Shown here: piece by piece, positions 53,938 to 63,474 of the stretch | Numbering within the stretch: the stretch's first letter is position 1 | How the letters are laid out: each line of letters starts with the position of its first letter | NCBI RefSeq assembly: GCF_016583575.1 | Contig: NZ_NRRG01000006.1 | Location: 62,604 to 126,603 of the forward strand | Source of the DNA: Thiocystis violacea | GTDB taxonomy: Bacteria > Pseudomonadota > Gammaproteobacteria > Chromatiales > Chromatiaceae | DNA length: 64,000 nt | Direction: 5' to 3' | The notes under the pieces: model-generated | What the model was told of the DNA's origin: nothing | Databases searched by the model: none | What the model saw: only the letters and a program-made list of their open reading frames with translations | Translations under genes and position numbers: made by a program

Positions 53938-54315
53938 GATGGATCTCCTTTACATCGAAATGAGCGGACACGGTAATCGATCACGGGCGTTGTGTATCGG
54001 AAGGCCGTCCGTCACCGCCACCGAGGCCACGACAGCCACAGGGGATCGACCACGCACACCGCCCCCATGGGTGACCGAAGCTTACTCGTCTTTGTTCGGC
54101 ACGTTGTGGGAATCCGTTTGGCTTGGGGTGGCCTCGTCAAAGGCCGGTCGCGGTCTTTCAGGCGCGTTGACCCTCATCAAGGTCGGCACGGTCGTTTGAT
54201 CGAGAACCGCTGCTGTCATCTGGACCGTTTCAAAATCCTCGGATCCGCCGGCAACACGGACTTCACGACGACGTGAGCGTCGTCATCCTCGAGTCTGTCG
54301 AATGACAGGCAGAAG
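53938..54315. other. Gap with hairpin, no gene seen
   Basis: No supported gene. Near the right end GACGACGTGAGCGTCGTC (54268-54285) is a hairpin that may terminate one of the flanking - strand genes. Confidence 0.4.
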
Positions 54316-55377
54316 TTAGAGCAAATCGTTCAAAATGACGCCGATGCCAATCGAACTCTGCTTCCAGTTGTAGTCGATCAGACTGTCTCCGTAGCCGGTG
54401 AAGGCTTGGACATATCCGCGCAGTGGGCCGAGGATCGGACGGGTGGTCCAGGTGAATTGGGCGGCGCCCTTGTCGGTCTGCGGATTGCCACGCCCCATGA
54501 GCGTGAAACTGTTTCCGCGCCATTTATAGACGGCGGTGATGTCGCCGTGGCCGTAATAATCGAGGATGTCCGGATTGTCGTCCTCGTCGACGTCTTCCTC
54601 GATGCGATACCAGGGCCGCACCAACAGGGCGAAGTTGCCCCGCTCGATTCCGATTTCCGCGATGAGACGATTCCAGCTTCGCGAGGTGGGATCGGAACGG
54701 CCGTTGGACTGGTGATTGAGGCCGACATTCAACAGGTTCCAATTGAACCCGCCCAACGAGAGACCGGGCCGATAACTCACCATCAGCTCCGGCATGTAAT
54801 TGGTTTCGCGGAACGGACGCGAGAGTTCTCCGTTATAGATCTGCCACTGACTCTGCTGGGTGTAGGCCCCCCAGATCCCCCACCGGCGATCGTCGGTGGC
54901 CCAGAGTCGCGCCTTGAAGCTGATCTGAAAACGCGCCTCCGTTGGATCGAGATCCTGGCGCGGAACCTCGGAAGGATCGATCAGGGGCGAGGATGGCTGC
55001 TCGTTGACCTTGTTGGTATAGCGCCCGAACTGAAGGTAGTTGGGGCGGTACAGATTGATCGTGTAACGGGGGGAGGCGGGATCGAAGCCCCAGGCCGTGT
55101 CGATCAAGGACGCGGGGGCGGCGACCGCCGACGGGTCGGATGGCTCGGGCGCCGGCGGCCGAGGCAGCAATGATAGGCGCGCCGGCGCCGGTTTCGCGGC
55201 GACGTCCACTCCGCTCGCGCGGTCGTAACAGGCGAGTCGCGCCTCATCGTCCTCAATGACCTTGCAGTCGGCGTTACCCGACGGCGCCGCGTGCGCACCG
55301 ACGCTCGAACCGATCAAGAGCGTGGCGGCTATCAATGGGGACTGGATCCAGTGCTCTCGATGTACTTGATTGATCAT
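54316..55377 (-). CDS. pldA: Outer-membrane phospholipase A1
   Basis: The 353-residue protein has a signal peptide, a Pro/Ala-rich linker and an OMPLA barrel. The catalytic histidine and serine are in NHQSNGRSDPTSRSWNR, with the triad asparagine in SWN. Strands end in an aromatic-poor DLL. OMPLA hydrolyses phospholipids that reach the outer leaflet. An N-terminal segment with paired cysteines (CKVIEDDEARLAC) precedes the barrel, common in non-enteric homologues. Confidence 0.93.
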   Translation of the reverse strand: MINQVHREHWIQSPLIAATLLIGSSVGAHAAPSGNADCKVIEDDEARLACYDRASGVDVAAKPAPARLSLLPRPPAPEPSDPSAVAAPASLIDTAWGFDPASPRYTINLYRPNYLQFGRYTNKVNEQPSSPLIDPSEVPRQDLDPTEARFQISFKARLWATDDRRWGIWGAYTQQSQWQIYNGELSRPFRETNYMPELMVSYRPGLSLGGFNWNLLNVGLNHQSNGRSDPTSRSWNRLIAEIGIERGNFALLVRPWYRIEEDVDEDDNPDILDYYGHGDITAVYKWRGNSFTLMGRGNPQTDKGAAQFTWTTRPILGPLRGYVQAFTGYGDSLIDYNWKQSSIGIGVILNDLL

Positions 55378-55876
55378 CCGTCGTTGTTCTCCGTTGGCGA
55401 GCGAGCCCCAAGGTGGGCGTCAAGAACCACGCCCTCCGCCGGTGAGACGATGGCAAGGATCACAAGGCGCTGGCCTCTGAATCCGCGAAAGGCATCCCAA
55501 TCGAGCAGGATGATGAAATTTTGTTCAAGTTACGCTCGCCATCAGGTCGGTGTCTGTTCGCTAACGCACGGAGCGAGCCGCGATCATGGAGGACTGGATC
55601 GGCGAATGGTTGGCGGGAACACCAATGGCTCCAGCCCGCTGTTCCAGGTTCGCCGCTCGGCCGCAAGGAGCGGGCTAACCTGGCCGGACAATTCGCCATC
55701 AGTGTATGGATGGGGGGGGCTACCCCGAGGAGTTCGGTTTGGATCCCGAATGCCCGACATCCCCGCAGGCATGTCGGCGCGCAAAGTCCTCTTCGTCCTT
55801 GCTCGGGTGTCGTCCGCCTCCGGCTCGGCGTCGGCGAGCCGGGCTCGAACGTTTGGGATCTACACGTATCCCGAGC
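55378..55876. other. Gap without a supported gene
   Basis: Short frames occur on both strands, but none has a ribosome site and recognisable product. A small stem-loop CCCGACATCCCCGCAGGCATGTCGG lies near 55753-55777, split here by a short loop. Nothing else is seen. Confidence 0.3.
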
Positions 55877-56260
55877 CTACCCCGACTCCGGATCTGGCCG
55901 ATGTTTTATCGGGGCCTCGAAGGGATAGCCGAAGGCTTTCGCCACCAGGTAGGCGCACCCGCGATTAAGGACGAAACCGACGCTGGCCGGGAGGATCAGG
56001 AACTCGAGGACGAAGGCGTCGGCCGGTGCCTGGAGGCCCAGGATCTCTGGGACAGACCATCTCAGCACGAGCAGATACGCCAAGGCCACGCACAGGCCCG
56101 CCACGTCGAAGAATACCGCCAGCAGAATGGACCACGGAGACCAGCCCGCCGCCAGCGTCAGCATCAGGCCCGATAAGAGCCCACTCGCCGCCAGGCTGAT
56201 CAGGGCGATCTGGGTTTGCCCGGTATGCCAATAAAACCAATGACTCTTGAATCGTTTCAT
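55877..56260 (-). CDS. Small integral membrane protein, unknown
   Basis: The 127-residue protein has about four helices (ALISLAASGLLSGLMLTLAA, WSILLAVFFDVAGLCVALAY, PEILGLQAPADAFVLEFLIL) and a charged tail. I do not recognise the family. The ATG at 56260 was chosen because the open frame before it lacks protein character. It is downstream of the FCSD operon gap on the same strand but 200 bases away, so linkage is uncertain. Confidence 0.6.
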   Translation of the reverse strand: MKRFKSHWFYWHTGQTQIALISLAASGLLSGLMLTLAAGWSPWSILLAVFFDVAGLCVALAYLLVLRWSVPEILGLQAPADAFVLEFLILPASVGFVLNRGCAYLVAKAFGYPFEAPIKHRPDPESG

Positions 56261-56475
56261 CAGGCTGGGCGGATCATCATATAAAGCGCGGCGTCTACAG
56301 GATGACGAACAGTCTACGTCATCCTTGGAAGACGAAACGTCGAGGGAAGCTTGGTCGCGTGCTCCCATCGGCGGCAGGCGGCTCCAAGACCTCTCGGGCG
56401 CGGAACGGAGGATAGCTCCCGCGCGCGCAATAGACACCCAACGCCAGGCCGCTTGAGACCTCCGCCTGCCCGTTC

Positions 56476-57771
56476 CTACTCCATCATGTCATTGATGACA
56501 TTCTTGAACCAGGAATGGGCGTAGCTCACCTCCCGCTTGCGGATCTCCGGACTCGCATTCGCGGGTGAGACGCCGCCGGAGCCGGGGATCGACTCGATGG
56601 TGTTGGTCTCGGCATTGAGCCGGTAGACGGCGGCCACGGAGATGCCGAAGTCCTCGCCGACGACGCTGTAGCAGGTGTTGACGAAGGTCGGGTCATCCGA
56701 TGCCTTGCCCTGGAAGCCGGCGACGATGGCGGCGGCGGCGACCTTGGCCTGGGAGTTGGCCGCGTAGGCGGATTTCGGCATGGTGGCGGCGCTGGAGGCG
56801 TCGCCGAGCACATAGATGCCTTTGTGACGGCTGGATTCGAAGGTGCGTTTGTCCACCGGGCACCAGTCGCCGTCCACCAGATCGGCGGCAAAGGCGATGG
56901 CGCCCGCCTTCTGTGGCGGGATGATGTTGATCACGTCGCCCTGGAAGTCCTCGACCAATCCGGTCAGGGTGCGGGTGCTCGGATCCAGCGCTTCGACCGC
57001 GCCACCGCCCGCGGCACTGACCCACTGGATCATGCTGTTGTCGGTGCCATAGCCATAGAGCTTGGTCCAGCCTTCGATGTAGAGCCCCTGCTTGGAGAAG
57101 GCGTCCTTCGCGTCGAGGATGGTGATCTTGGCCTTGGGCTTGTGGTGCTTGCAGTAATGGGCGATCTGCGAGGCGCGCTCATAGGGGCCGGGTGGGCATT
57201 TGAAGGGATCGGCCGGGGCGACGATGATCACGTGCCCACCTTCGGGCATGGCCTCGATCTGGCTGCGCAGCAGTTCGGTCTGCGGTCCGGCGTTCCAGGC
57301 ATGGGGAATCAGCTCGTTCGCGACCTCCTCGTCATAGCCCTCGATGGCGTCCCACTTGAAGCCGATGCCGGGAGAGACGACGCAGGCGTCGTAGTCGAAG
57401 GCGCGGCCTCCAGCGGTCTGGACCTGCCGCTTCTCCGGGTCGATGCCGACGACCGTATCTTGAAGCACATCGATGCCATAGCGACGCAGACCGTCGTAAC
57501 CGAAGGTCAGCGACTGGAGCGTCCGTTCGCCGCTCAGAACCTCGTTGCTCATGAAACAGGAGGTGTAGGCCGGCTTGGACTCGATCAGGGTCACGGCGAT
57601 GCTCGAGTCGAGTTTGCGCAGGTACTTGGCCGCAGTGCAGCCGCCCACGCCGCCGCCGACCACCACCACGCGGCGCGACGCCCCCAATACCAGCGACGGG
57701 AAGCCCAGCGTCCCCAGCGCGGCGGCGGCGCCGGCGGCACGGATGAAGGTTCTGCGATTCAGGTTTGTCAC
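56476..57771 (-). CDS. fccB: Flavocytochrome c sulfide dehydrogenase, flavoprotein subunit
   Basis: The 431-residue protein has a Tat signal (NRRTFIRAAGA) and an FAD-binding Rossmann motif VVVVGGGVGGCTAAKYL. The flavin-linked cysteine is in YTSCFMSNEV, and the redox-active pair in CPPGPYERAS and NTCYSVVG. It oxidises sulfide to sulfur in the periplasm and gives electrons to the haem subunit. It is last in the operon, 22 bases after fccA. All catalytic cysteines are present. Confidence 0.96.
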   Translation of the reverse strand: MTNLNRRTFIRAAGAAAALGTLGFPSLVLGASRRVVVVGGGVGGCTAAKYLRKLDSSIAVTLIESKPAYTSCFMSNEVLSGERTLQSLTFGYDGLRRYGIDVLQDTVVGIDPEKRQVQTAGGRAFDYDACVVSPGIGFKWDAIEGYDEEVANELIPHAWNAGPQTELLRSQIEAMPEGGHVIIVAPADPFKCPPGPYERASQIAHYCKHHKPKAKITILDAKDAFSKQGLYIEGWTKLYGYGTDNSMIQWVSAAGGGAVEALDPSTRTLTGLVEDFQGDVINIIPPQKAGAIAFAADLVDGDWCPVDKRTFESSRHKGIYVLGDASSAATMPKSAYAANSQAKVAAAAIVAGFQGKASDDPTFVNTCYSVVGEDFGISVAAVYRLNAETNTIESIPGSGGVSPANASPEIRKREVSYAHSWFKNVINDMME

Positions 57772-57793
57772 GATGCTCTTCTCCGTCGCCGCG

Positions 57794-58408
57794 CTACCGA
57801 TGGCTGCCGTAGTAGTTGACCAGGGCGGGGATGGCCGTGTCCCCCGCCTTCTCGATCGCGGCGTCGACCTTGCGCTTCATCTTGCGCGGCCACTTGCGTT
57901 TGCCGCTGAGGAAATCCTCCATGCTGTAGTGCAGATAGGGCATCCACTGGCCGGCGAGGGTGCCGGCATCGCCCGGTCGGCCGCCCTTCTCGTGGCATTT
58001 TTCACAGTACTCCTCGTGCAGCCGCGCACCCTGCTCGGCCAAGGCCGCATCGTAGGTCTGCGGAAACAGACGCAGCCGCTGACTGGCGAAGAACCAGGCC
58101 ATCTCCTTGAGTTGCTCGTCCGTATAGCCCTTGGCGATGCGGTTCATGATGCTGGCGTTACGCTCGTCCTGGCGGTACGCCTGCATGGCGTCCACGAAGA
58201 CCTCGGGGTCCATGCCGGCGATGGCCGGCATGGATGGCCCAACGCTGGATCCATCGGTCCCGTGACATCCGGCGCAGGTGAATGACATGGCCTGGCCGGA
58301 TGGCCCCGCCGCGACGGCCACTGGCAGCGCCAGGGCCAACGTGGCGAGAAGGAGATGGCAAACGCCTGTGTGGACGGTCTTGTCGCGCTTCATGTTCTCC
58401 ATCCCCAT
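57794..58408 (-). CDS. fccA: Flavocytochrome c sulfide dehydrogenase, dihaem subunit
   Basis: The 204-residue exported cytochrome has two c4-like domains with CAGCH near residue 43 and CEKCH near 136. It accepts electrons from the flavin subunit. Three in-frame ATG codons occur at the start; the first overlaps the stop of the upstream gene (TGATG), the third gives the shortest signal peptide. Overlap with the nonahaem gene shows coupled translation. Confidence 0.94.
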   Translation of the reverse strand: MGMENMKRDKTVHTGVCHLLLATLALALPVAVAAGPSGQAMSFTCAGCHGTDGSSVGPSMPAIAGMDPEVFVDAMQAYRQDERNASIMNRIAKGYTDEQLKEMAWFFASQRLRLFPQTYDAALAEQGARLHEEYCEKCHEKGGRPGDAGTLAGQWMPYLHYSMEDFLSGKRKWPRKMKRKVDAAIEKAGDTAIPALVNYYGSHR

Positions 58409-60387
58409 CAGCTCGGTAAGGTAATCAGGCCGAACAGCACCAGCGTCAGCAGGGTCAGGCCGGTCATGATCAGCACGGTGGTGATGAACGAGGCCGCCAG
58501 CGAGACACGCCGCGACGGACGCTGGACCAGATGCTTCTCCAGCTCACCCGCCGCCACCAGCCGCTCGTATTCGAGACGGTGGTCGTGCTTGAACTCGTCG
58601 ATGGGGATCACGCCGGTGAAGATGGCCGTGCTCATCGGGAAGCGCTCGGGCCGGAAGTGCACGTTGAAGAAGTGCACCGAGTTTAAGAAGATGGCCGCCA
58701 GCAGCGCCTCCTCGGCATGCACCAGATTGGCGATATTGAACGTCCAGCCCGGCAAGATGAGTGAGGTCTTGTCCGGCATGAACAGGATGAGACCGGACGC
58801 GCCGATCACCGTGGCACCCCAGAAGGGCGCCCAATAGTCGAACTTCTGCCAGTAGGTCCAGTGGCTGAACTTGGGGCGTGGACCGCGGCCGAGGAACCAC
58901 TTGAACATGTTCTTCAGATCCTGCCAGTCCTTGCGGTTCGGGACCAGGGAGGTGCTGCCGAACCACTCGAACGTCTTGCGCTTGCGCCAGATGTTGCTGG
59001 TCGCTATGCCTAAGTGAGTGAAGAAGATGCCGAGCCAGATGATGGCCGCGGTGCGGTGGATGATGCCCTCCATCCGGATGCCGCCGAGGAATTCCACCAC
59101 CGCCTTGGCCCAGGCGGTATGCGAGAACAGCAGGGTCGTACCCGTCAGAATCAGGGTCATGGTGGCGATGGCAAACAGGAAGTGGATCCAGCGCCAGACC
59201 AGGGGGAAGCGGCGGAAGTAGACCAGGTCGGGCTGGCTCAAGTCTTCGACGAAGCCCTTGCCCTGGACGCGGTCCATCACTTCGCGGAAGAGCCACAGGA
59301 TCACGTGGACCCAGAAGAAGGCCATGACGGAGAAGACCAGGATCTCCATGAAGACCCTGAAGGCCCAGAGACCCGGATAGTTCTCCCGGTCGTGGGCGTC
59401 GCCGTGGGGCCAGAAGCTCAGGAAGTTGTCATTGGCGTCCTTATGGCAGTTCCGGCAGTTCTCCAGACGATTGTCGGCGTGGATCTCCGAGGTCGGGTCG
59501 TCTTCGCCCTTCACCGAATGCCCGCCATGACAGTCGTGACACTTGGCGGCATCGGTGTAGCCGAGGCGGTGGACTTGGCCGTGATAGGACTTGAAGTAGG
59601 TGCGCTGGGCCTCTTCGTGGCAGTCGCCGCAGTTCTTGGTGATCGCGAGCTTGGCCTTGTCCGTCTCCGGCGAGGCAATGTCGTGGGTGGTGTGGCAGTC
59701 GGAGCAGACCGCCGACTCGCTGTCCTTCTTCTCCAGCACCGCCTTGCCATGATCCGAGCCGCGATACTCGTCGAGCTCCTTCTCATGGCATCGGCCGCAG
59801 ACCTCGGGGTTCTTCAAGCGCTTCTCGGCGCGCTGGATACTGCCAAGCTCGCCAACATTGTGGCCCTCGTGGCAGTCGTAGCAGGTGGCGTTGGTGCGGG
59901 ACTGATCCAGCTTGCTGGGCTGCGCGTGGATCGACAGCATGTAGCTGCCGATCTGCTCATTGACGACCTTGAGACGGGCATGTTTGTCGTCCGGGTCGTT
60001 CTTGTGCTTTTCCCAGGTGTCCCGGTGGCACTCGATGCAGCCGACGATGACCGCCGGCGCCTTGCGATGGGGTACGCGGTCGATGGTGACGTGGCAGCTT
60101 GTGCAACTTTGATCGCCGTGAACGCTCGCCTCGATCTCCTTGCCGTGGACGAAGATCTGTACCGGCGTGCCGTCATCGCGCACATCGGTCTGTTGCTGCG
60201 CATCGCCATGACAGGTCAGGCAGCGCTCATTGGGAATGACCCGCTTGCCCGTTTCTGGATCGAAATGGTCGATCATCAGCCCTTCGTCGGGCTCCGCCGG
60301 GGCGGCAAAGGCGACTGGAAGGGTGATCGTGAAGAGAAGCGCCGCCAAAAGGCTGACGATTCCTGTAATGGCGATGCGTCTTGGCAT
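58408..60387 (-). CDS. Nonahaem cytochrome c fused to membrane cytochrome b
   Basis: The 659-residue protein has a signal peptide and about 300 residues with nine CxxCH haem sites (CLTCH, CTSCH, CIECH, CYDCH, CGRCH, CSDCH, CGDCH, CHDCH, CRNCH). It continues into about six membrane helices with histidines typical of a cytochrome b561-like domain (WRWIHFLFAIAT, GIIHRTAAIIWL, LVHAEEALLAAIFLNSVHF). The operon with fccA and fccB suggests it links sulfide oxidation to the quinone pool, in either direction. CGGAGGAGCC precedes the ATG at 60387. Not a standard FCSD subunit. Confidence 0.9.
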   Translation of the reverse strand: MPRRIAITGIVSLLAALLFTITLPVAFAAPAEPDEGLMIDHFDPETGKRVIPNERCLTCHGDAQQQTDVRDDGTPVQIFVHGKEIEASVHGDQSCTSCHVTIDRVPHRKAPAVIVGCIECHRDTWEKHKNDPDDKHARLKVVNEQIGSYMLSIHAQPSKLDQSRTNATCYDCHEGHNVGELGSIQRAEKRLKNPEVCGRCHEKELDEYRGSDHGKAVLEKKDSESAVCSDCHTTHDIASPETDKAKLAITKNCGDCHEEAQRTYFKSYHGQVHRLGYTDAAKCHDCHGGHSVKGEDDPTSEIHADNRLENCRNCHKDANDNFLSFWPHGDAHDRENYPGLWAFRVFMEILVFSVMAFFWVHVILWLFREVMDRVQGKGFVEDLSQPDLVYFRRFPLVWRWIHFLFAIATMTLILTGTTLLFSHTAWAKAVVEFLGGIRMEGIIHRTAAIIWLGIFFTHLGIATSNIWRKRKTFEWFGSTSLVPNRKDWQDLKNMFKWFLGRGPRPKFSHWTYWQKFDYWAPFWGATVIGASGLILFMPDKTSLILPGWTFNIANLVHAEEALLAAIFLNSVHFFNVHFRPERFPMSTAIFTGVIPIDEFKHDHRLEYERLVAAGELEKHLVQRPSRRVSLAASFITTVLIMTGLTLLTLVLFGLITLPS

Positions 60388-60931
60388 CGTGGCTCCTCCG
60401 GTGTCCTCGGTCATCTGTATATTCTTGTTGCCGATCAAGCCAGCGATGCGGATGGTCTAGTGTCGCGGCGTACTCTCTCCGAGGTGTGCGGCACGGCGCG
60501 TCTGGGGCTGACAGCGCGAGGTGCAAGCCGCGTTCCGAATCCCGATCAGCGCGTCCGACCGTGGGGAATGAGCGCGAAGAACGCGCGTGGATGGCGGCGG
60601 GCGGGGCAAGATTTACCTCGGATCCCTAATCTCGACGGCTTGGGCCGCGGCGCCAAGCGTTCGCTCGACAGCGGTTGCGGCGAGCCAAAGCGAACCCTAG
60701 TCATCAACGGATCCTGTACCTTATTGGCGCTGCATTCTGCGCGATGGCCTTGAAAATGATCAATCGCATTGGGTCGCTAGACCGCTCTTTGCTGATCTGG
60801 ATCAACGGATCCAGAGTTCCATGTTTCCGTTTGGCGCCGTGATCGCGGATGGCGGCGCAATCGACGTTTATTCTCGTTTTCGTGTGGCGACGAGCAAGCG
60901 GGTGGTCAAGCAGGGATCGGGGTGTCGGCTG
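60388..60931. other. Divergent upstream region, no firm gene
   Basis: It separates the FCSD operon from the YqaA-like gene. A short frame near 60745 (RIGSLDRSLLIWING) weakly resembles the N-terminus of PAP2-type phosphatases and then stops, so a relic is possible. No promoter was identified with confidence. Confidence 0.35.
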
Positions 60932-61369
60932 ATGCTGGAGCTGTCGGGTTATCTTGGACTCTTTCTCGCCGCGTTTGGCGCCGCCACCCTGCTGCCGTTG
61001 CAGTCGGAGGCGCTCTTGGTCGGGCTGCTGCTTTCGGGCGTCTATCCGGTCTGGGCGCTGCTTCTGGTGGCGACGCTCGGCAATGGGCTGGGTGCCCTGC
61101 TGAATTGGTGGCTCGGGCGATCCCTGGCCCGCTGGCGGGAACGCCCCTGGTTTCCCGTGCCGGCACACCGGCTGGCTCAGGCCGAGCGTTTCTATCGGCG
61201 GACCGGACACTGGTCCTTGCTGCTGAGCTGGGTGCCGGTCATCGGCGACCCGCTCACCCTGATCGCCGGTCTCCTGCGCGAGCCCCTCTGGCGCTTTCTC
61301 GCACTGGTGATCCTGGCCAAGGGCGGACGCTATCTGGTGCTCGGCATGCTAACCCTGGAATGGGCCTGA
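60932..61369 (+). CDS. YqaA-like DedA-family membrane protein
   Basis: The 145-residue protein has helices and motifs of the YqaA/SNARE-associated (DedA-related) group: LFLAAFGAATLLPLQSEALL, LVATLGNGLGALLNWWLGR, FYRRTGHWSLLLSWVPVIGD and PLTLIAGLLR. It is likely an inner-membrane lipid or ion-homeostasis protein. The ATG at 60932 was chosen because the upstream open frame is not family-like. Confidence 0.88.
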   Translation: MLELSGYLGLFLAAFGAATLLPLQSEALLVGLLLSGVYPVWALLLVATLGNGLGALLNWWLGRSLARWRERPWFPVPAHRLAQAERFYRRTGHWSLLLSWVPVIGDPLTLIAGLLREPLWRFLALVILAKGGRYLVLGMLTLEWA

Positions 61370-61420
61370 GGCTCGACATCAGCGGCCGTCCGCTCGGTGC
61401 GCGATCTAAGCTGGACCCGC

Positions 61421-62269
61421 TCAGTCCACCAGCCGCCCCTGCTCGTAATCCTGAATCGCCTGCCTGATCTCCTCCTGGGTATTCATCACGAAGGGGCCGT
61501 AATGAGCGACGGGCTCGCCCAGCGGACGGGCCGCCAGGACCAGGGCATGGGCGACCTCCTCTCCCGTCTGGAGCGCAACGCCTTCACCCGCGCCAAGTAC
61601 CGCCATCCGCCGGGGGATGAGTCCCTGGCCGGCGACCTGGAGCCGACCCGCGATCAGATACACCAGCGCACGATGGCCGGCTGGGATGGGGACAAGCAGT
61701 TCCGTGTTGGCCGGCAACCGCGCATCGAGATAGAGCGGATCGGTGGCCAGGCCCTGGACGGGGCCGAGGGTTTGGGTGTCGCCCTCCGCGAAGGCCCCGG
61801 CGATCACCTTCACCTGGATTCCATTCGCCAGGGTCACCACCGGGATGGCCTCGGCCGGGAGATGCCGGTAGGCCGGATCGCTCAGCTTGTCCCTGGCGGG
61901 CAGATTGATCCAGAGCTGCAAGCCATGCATGCGTCCGGACTCCTGCTGGGGCATCTCGGAGTGTATGACCCCACGACCGGCGGTCATCCATTGCACCCCG
62001 CCGGAAGACAGCAAACCCTGGTGACCGAGATGGTCCTCATGGAGCATCCGTCCCTCCAGCATGTAGGTGACCGTCTCGAAGCCCCGATGCGGATGGGGCG
62101 GGAAACCGGCGATGTAGTCGTCCGCCGACTCCGAGCCGAATTCGTCGAGTAACAGAAAGGGATCCAGGCCGCGCATCCCGTCGGGCCCGACGATCCGGTA
62201 AAGCTTGACCCCGCCCCCGTCGGAGGCTGGACTGGCGCTCAGAATACGTTCGATGGTCATGGTCCGCAT
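61421..62269 (-). CDS. Pirin-family protein
   Basis: The 282-residue bicupin has the pirin metal motif region FPPHPHRGFETVTYMLEG with ligands repeated in HSEMPQQESGRMHGLQLWIN. Bacterial pirins can act as quercetin dioxygenases or redox-responsive partners. GAGGAGATGACC precedes the ATG. It lies 12 bases downstream of the azoreductase remnant on the same strand, so the two were likely an operon. Confidence 0.94.
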   Translation of the reverse strand: MRTMTIERILSASPASDGGGVKLYRIVGPDGMRGLDPFLLLDEFGSESADDYIAGFPPHPHRGFETVTYMLEGRMLHEDHLGHQGLLSSGGVQWMTAGRGVIHSEMPQQESGRMHGLQLWINLPARDKLSDPAYRHLPAEAIPVVTLANGIQVKVIAGAFAEGDTQTLGPVQGLATDPLYLDARLPANTELLVPIPAGHRALVYLIAGRLQVAGQGLIPRRMAVLGAGEGVALQTGEEVAHALVLAARPLGEPVAHYGPFVMNTQEEIRQAIQDYEQGRLVD

Positions 62270-62281
62270 GTGGTCATCTCC

Positions 62282-62449
62282 TCAGGCGGCGGCAAGTTGC
62301 CGAATGGACTGGGTGGCCACGGCCAGGCTTTCCTGGCGCTCCGCCTCACCCCGCCCGAGGTCGCGATGGGCCACGTAGTCTCGGGGCAGGGTGGAGGAGA
62401 CACCGTCATGGGAGAAGAGACTCGTGTCGATGTGCAGGAGGTGGGTCAT
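62282..62449 (-). pseudogene. FMN azoreductase with large in-frame deletion
   Basis: The 55-codon frame begins like FMN-dependent NADH-azoreductases (MTHLLHIDTSLFSHDGVSST) and ends like their C-terminus (RQESLAVATQSIRQLAAA). About 140 central residues, including the flavin site, are missing. No frameshift or stop occurs, so a short peptide could be made. Confidence 0.75.
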
Positions 62450-62559
62450 GGTCGGTTTCTCGATCGGCGATGAAGTGGACTTGAGGAAAAGTCTAGGCCC
62501 AAGGAGGCGATTGTTTTATGCTCATTTCCAGTCTATTCCATCAATAAATCCGATCTGTC

Positions 62560-63474
62560 ATGGCCGCTGAACTCCCCCGCACGACCCTGGAGCAATGGGC
62601 CACCCTGGAAGCGGTGGTCGATCAGGGCGGTTTCGAGGCCGCCGCCGAGGTGCTCAAGCGCGGTCAGTCCTCGGTGAGCTACAGCCTGAAGCGGTTGCAG
62701 GAACAGCTGCCGGTGGCGGTGCTGGCCCCTCACGGGCGTCGGACCCGGCTGACCGATCCGGGGCGGGTGCTGCTGCAGCGGGCACGCCTCCTGCTGGAGG
62801 AGGCCCGGCGCCTGGAACAATTGGCCGCGACGCTCGCCGAGGGCTGGGAGACGCAGGTGCGCCTCGCGGTGGAGATCGTGATGCCTCCGGATCCGCTGCT
62901 CGGTGCTCTCGCCCGCTTTAGCGCCGAGGTTCCCCAGACGCGCGTGCAGTTGATCGAGACGGTGCTCTCCGGAACCTGCGAGGCCTTGCTCCAGCATCAG
63001 GTGGATCTGGCGATCACGGGTCAGGTGCCGCCGGGGTTTCTGGGCGATCCCTTGGCGCGGGTGGACTTCGTCGCGGTCGCCCGGGGAGATCATCCGTTGC
63101 ATGCGCTGGGACGCCCTTTAACCGTGGAAGACCTGCGCGCGCGGCGCCAGATCGTGATCCGCGATACCGGGCGCTTTCGTCAGGTCGACAGCGGCTGGCT
63201 GGAGGCCGGGGAGCGTTGGACGGTCTCGCATCTGCTCACGGCCATCGCGATTCTGAAACGGGGGCTCGGCTTTGCCTGGATTCCTCGGTCGCACATTCGA
63301 GTGGAGCTGGAAAATGGAGATTTAAAACCGCTGCCACTGGTCCAGGGGGCCATTCGTTCCGAGACCCTCTATCTGGTCTATGCCGATCCGGCAGGGGCGG
63401 GTCCGGCGACTCGGGCACTCGGACAGTGGTTGGTCGAGCAGGCGGCCAGGGATTCCAACAACGAAGGCCAGTGA
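62560..63474 (+). CDS. LysR-family transcription regulator
   Basis: The 304-residue protein has an N-terminal winged helix (LEAVVDQGGFEAAAEVLKRG, SVSYSLKRLQEQL) and a LysR substrate-binding domain. It is divergent from the pirin/azoreductase pair, whose expression it probably controls. The start lacks a clear ribosome site but fits the family N-terminus. Confidence 0.93.
   Translation: MAAELPRTTLEQWATLEAVVDQGGFEAAAEVLKRGQSSVSYSLKRLQEQLPVAVLAPHGRRTRLTDPGRVLLQRARLLLEEARRLEQLAATLAEGWETQVRLAVEIVMPPDPLLGALARFSAEVPQTRVQLIETVLSGTCEALLQHQVDLAITGQVPPGFLGDPLARVDFVAVARGDHPLHALGRPLTVEDLRARRQIVIRDTGRFRQVDSGWLEAGERWTVSHLLTAIAILKRGLGFAWIPRSHIRVELENGDLKPLPLVQGAIRSETLYLVYADPAGAGPATRALGQWLVEQAARDSNNEGQ

Noticed and set aside
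59014-60753. 579-codon frame opposite the nonahaem cytochrome
   Set aside because: Antisense shadow; the - strand has nine CxxCH sites and a good ribosome site.
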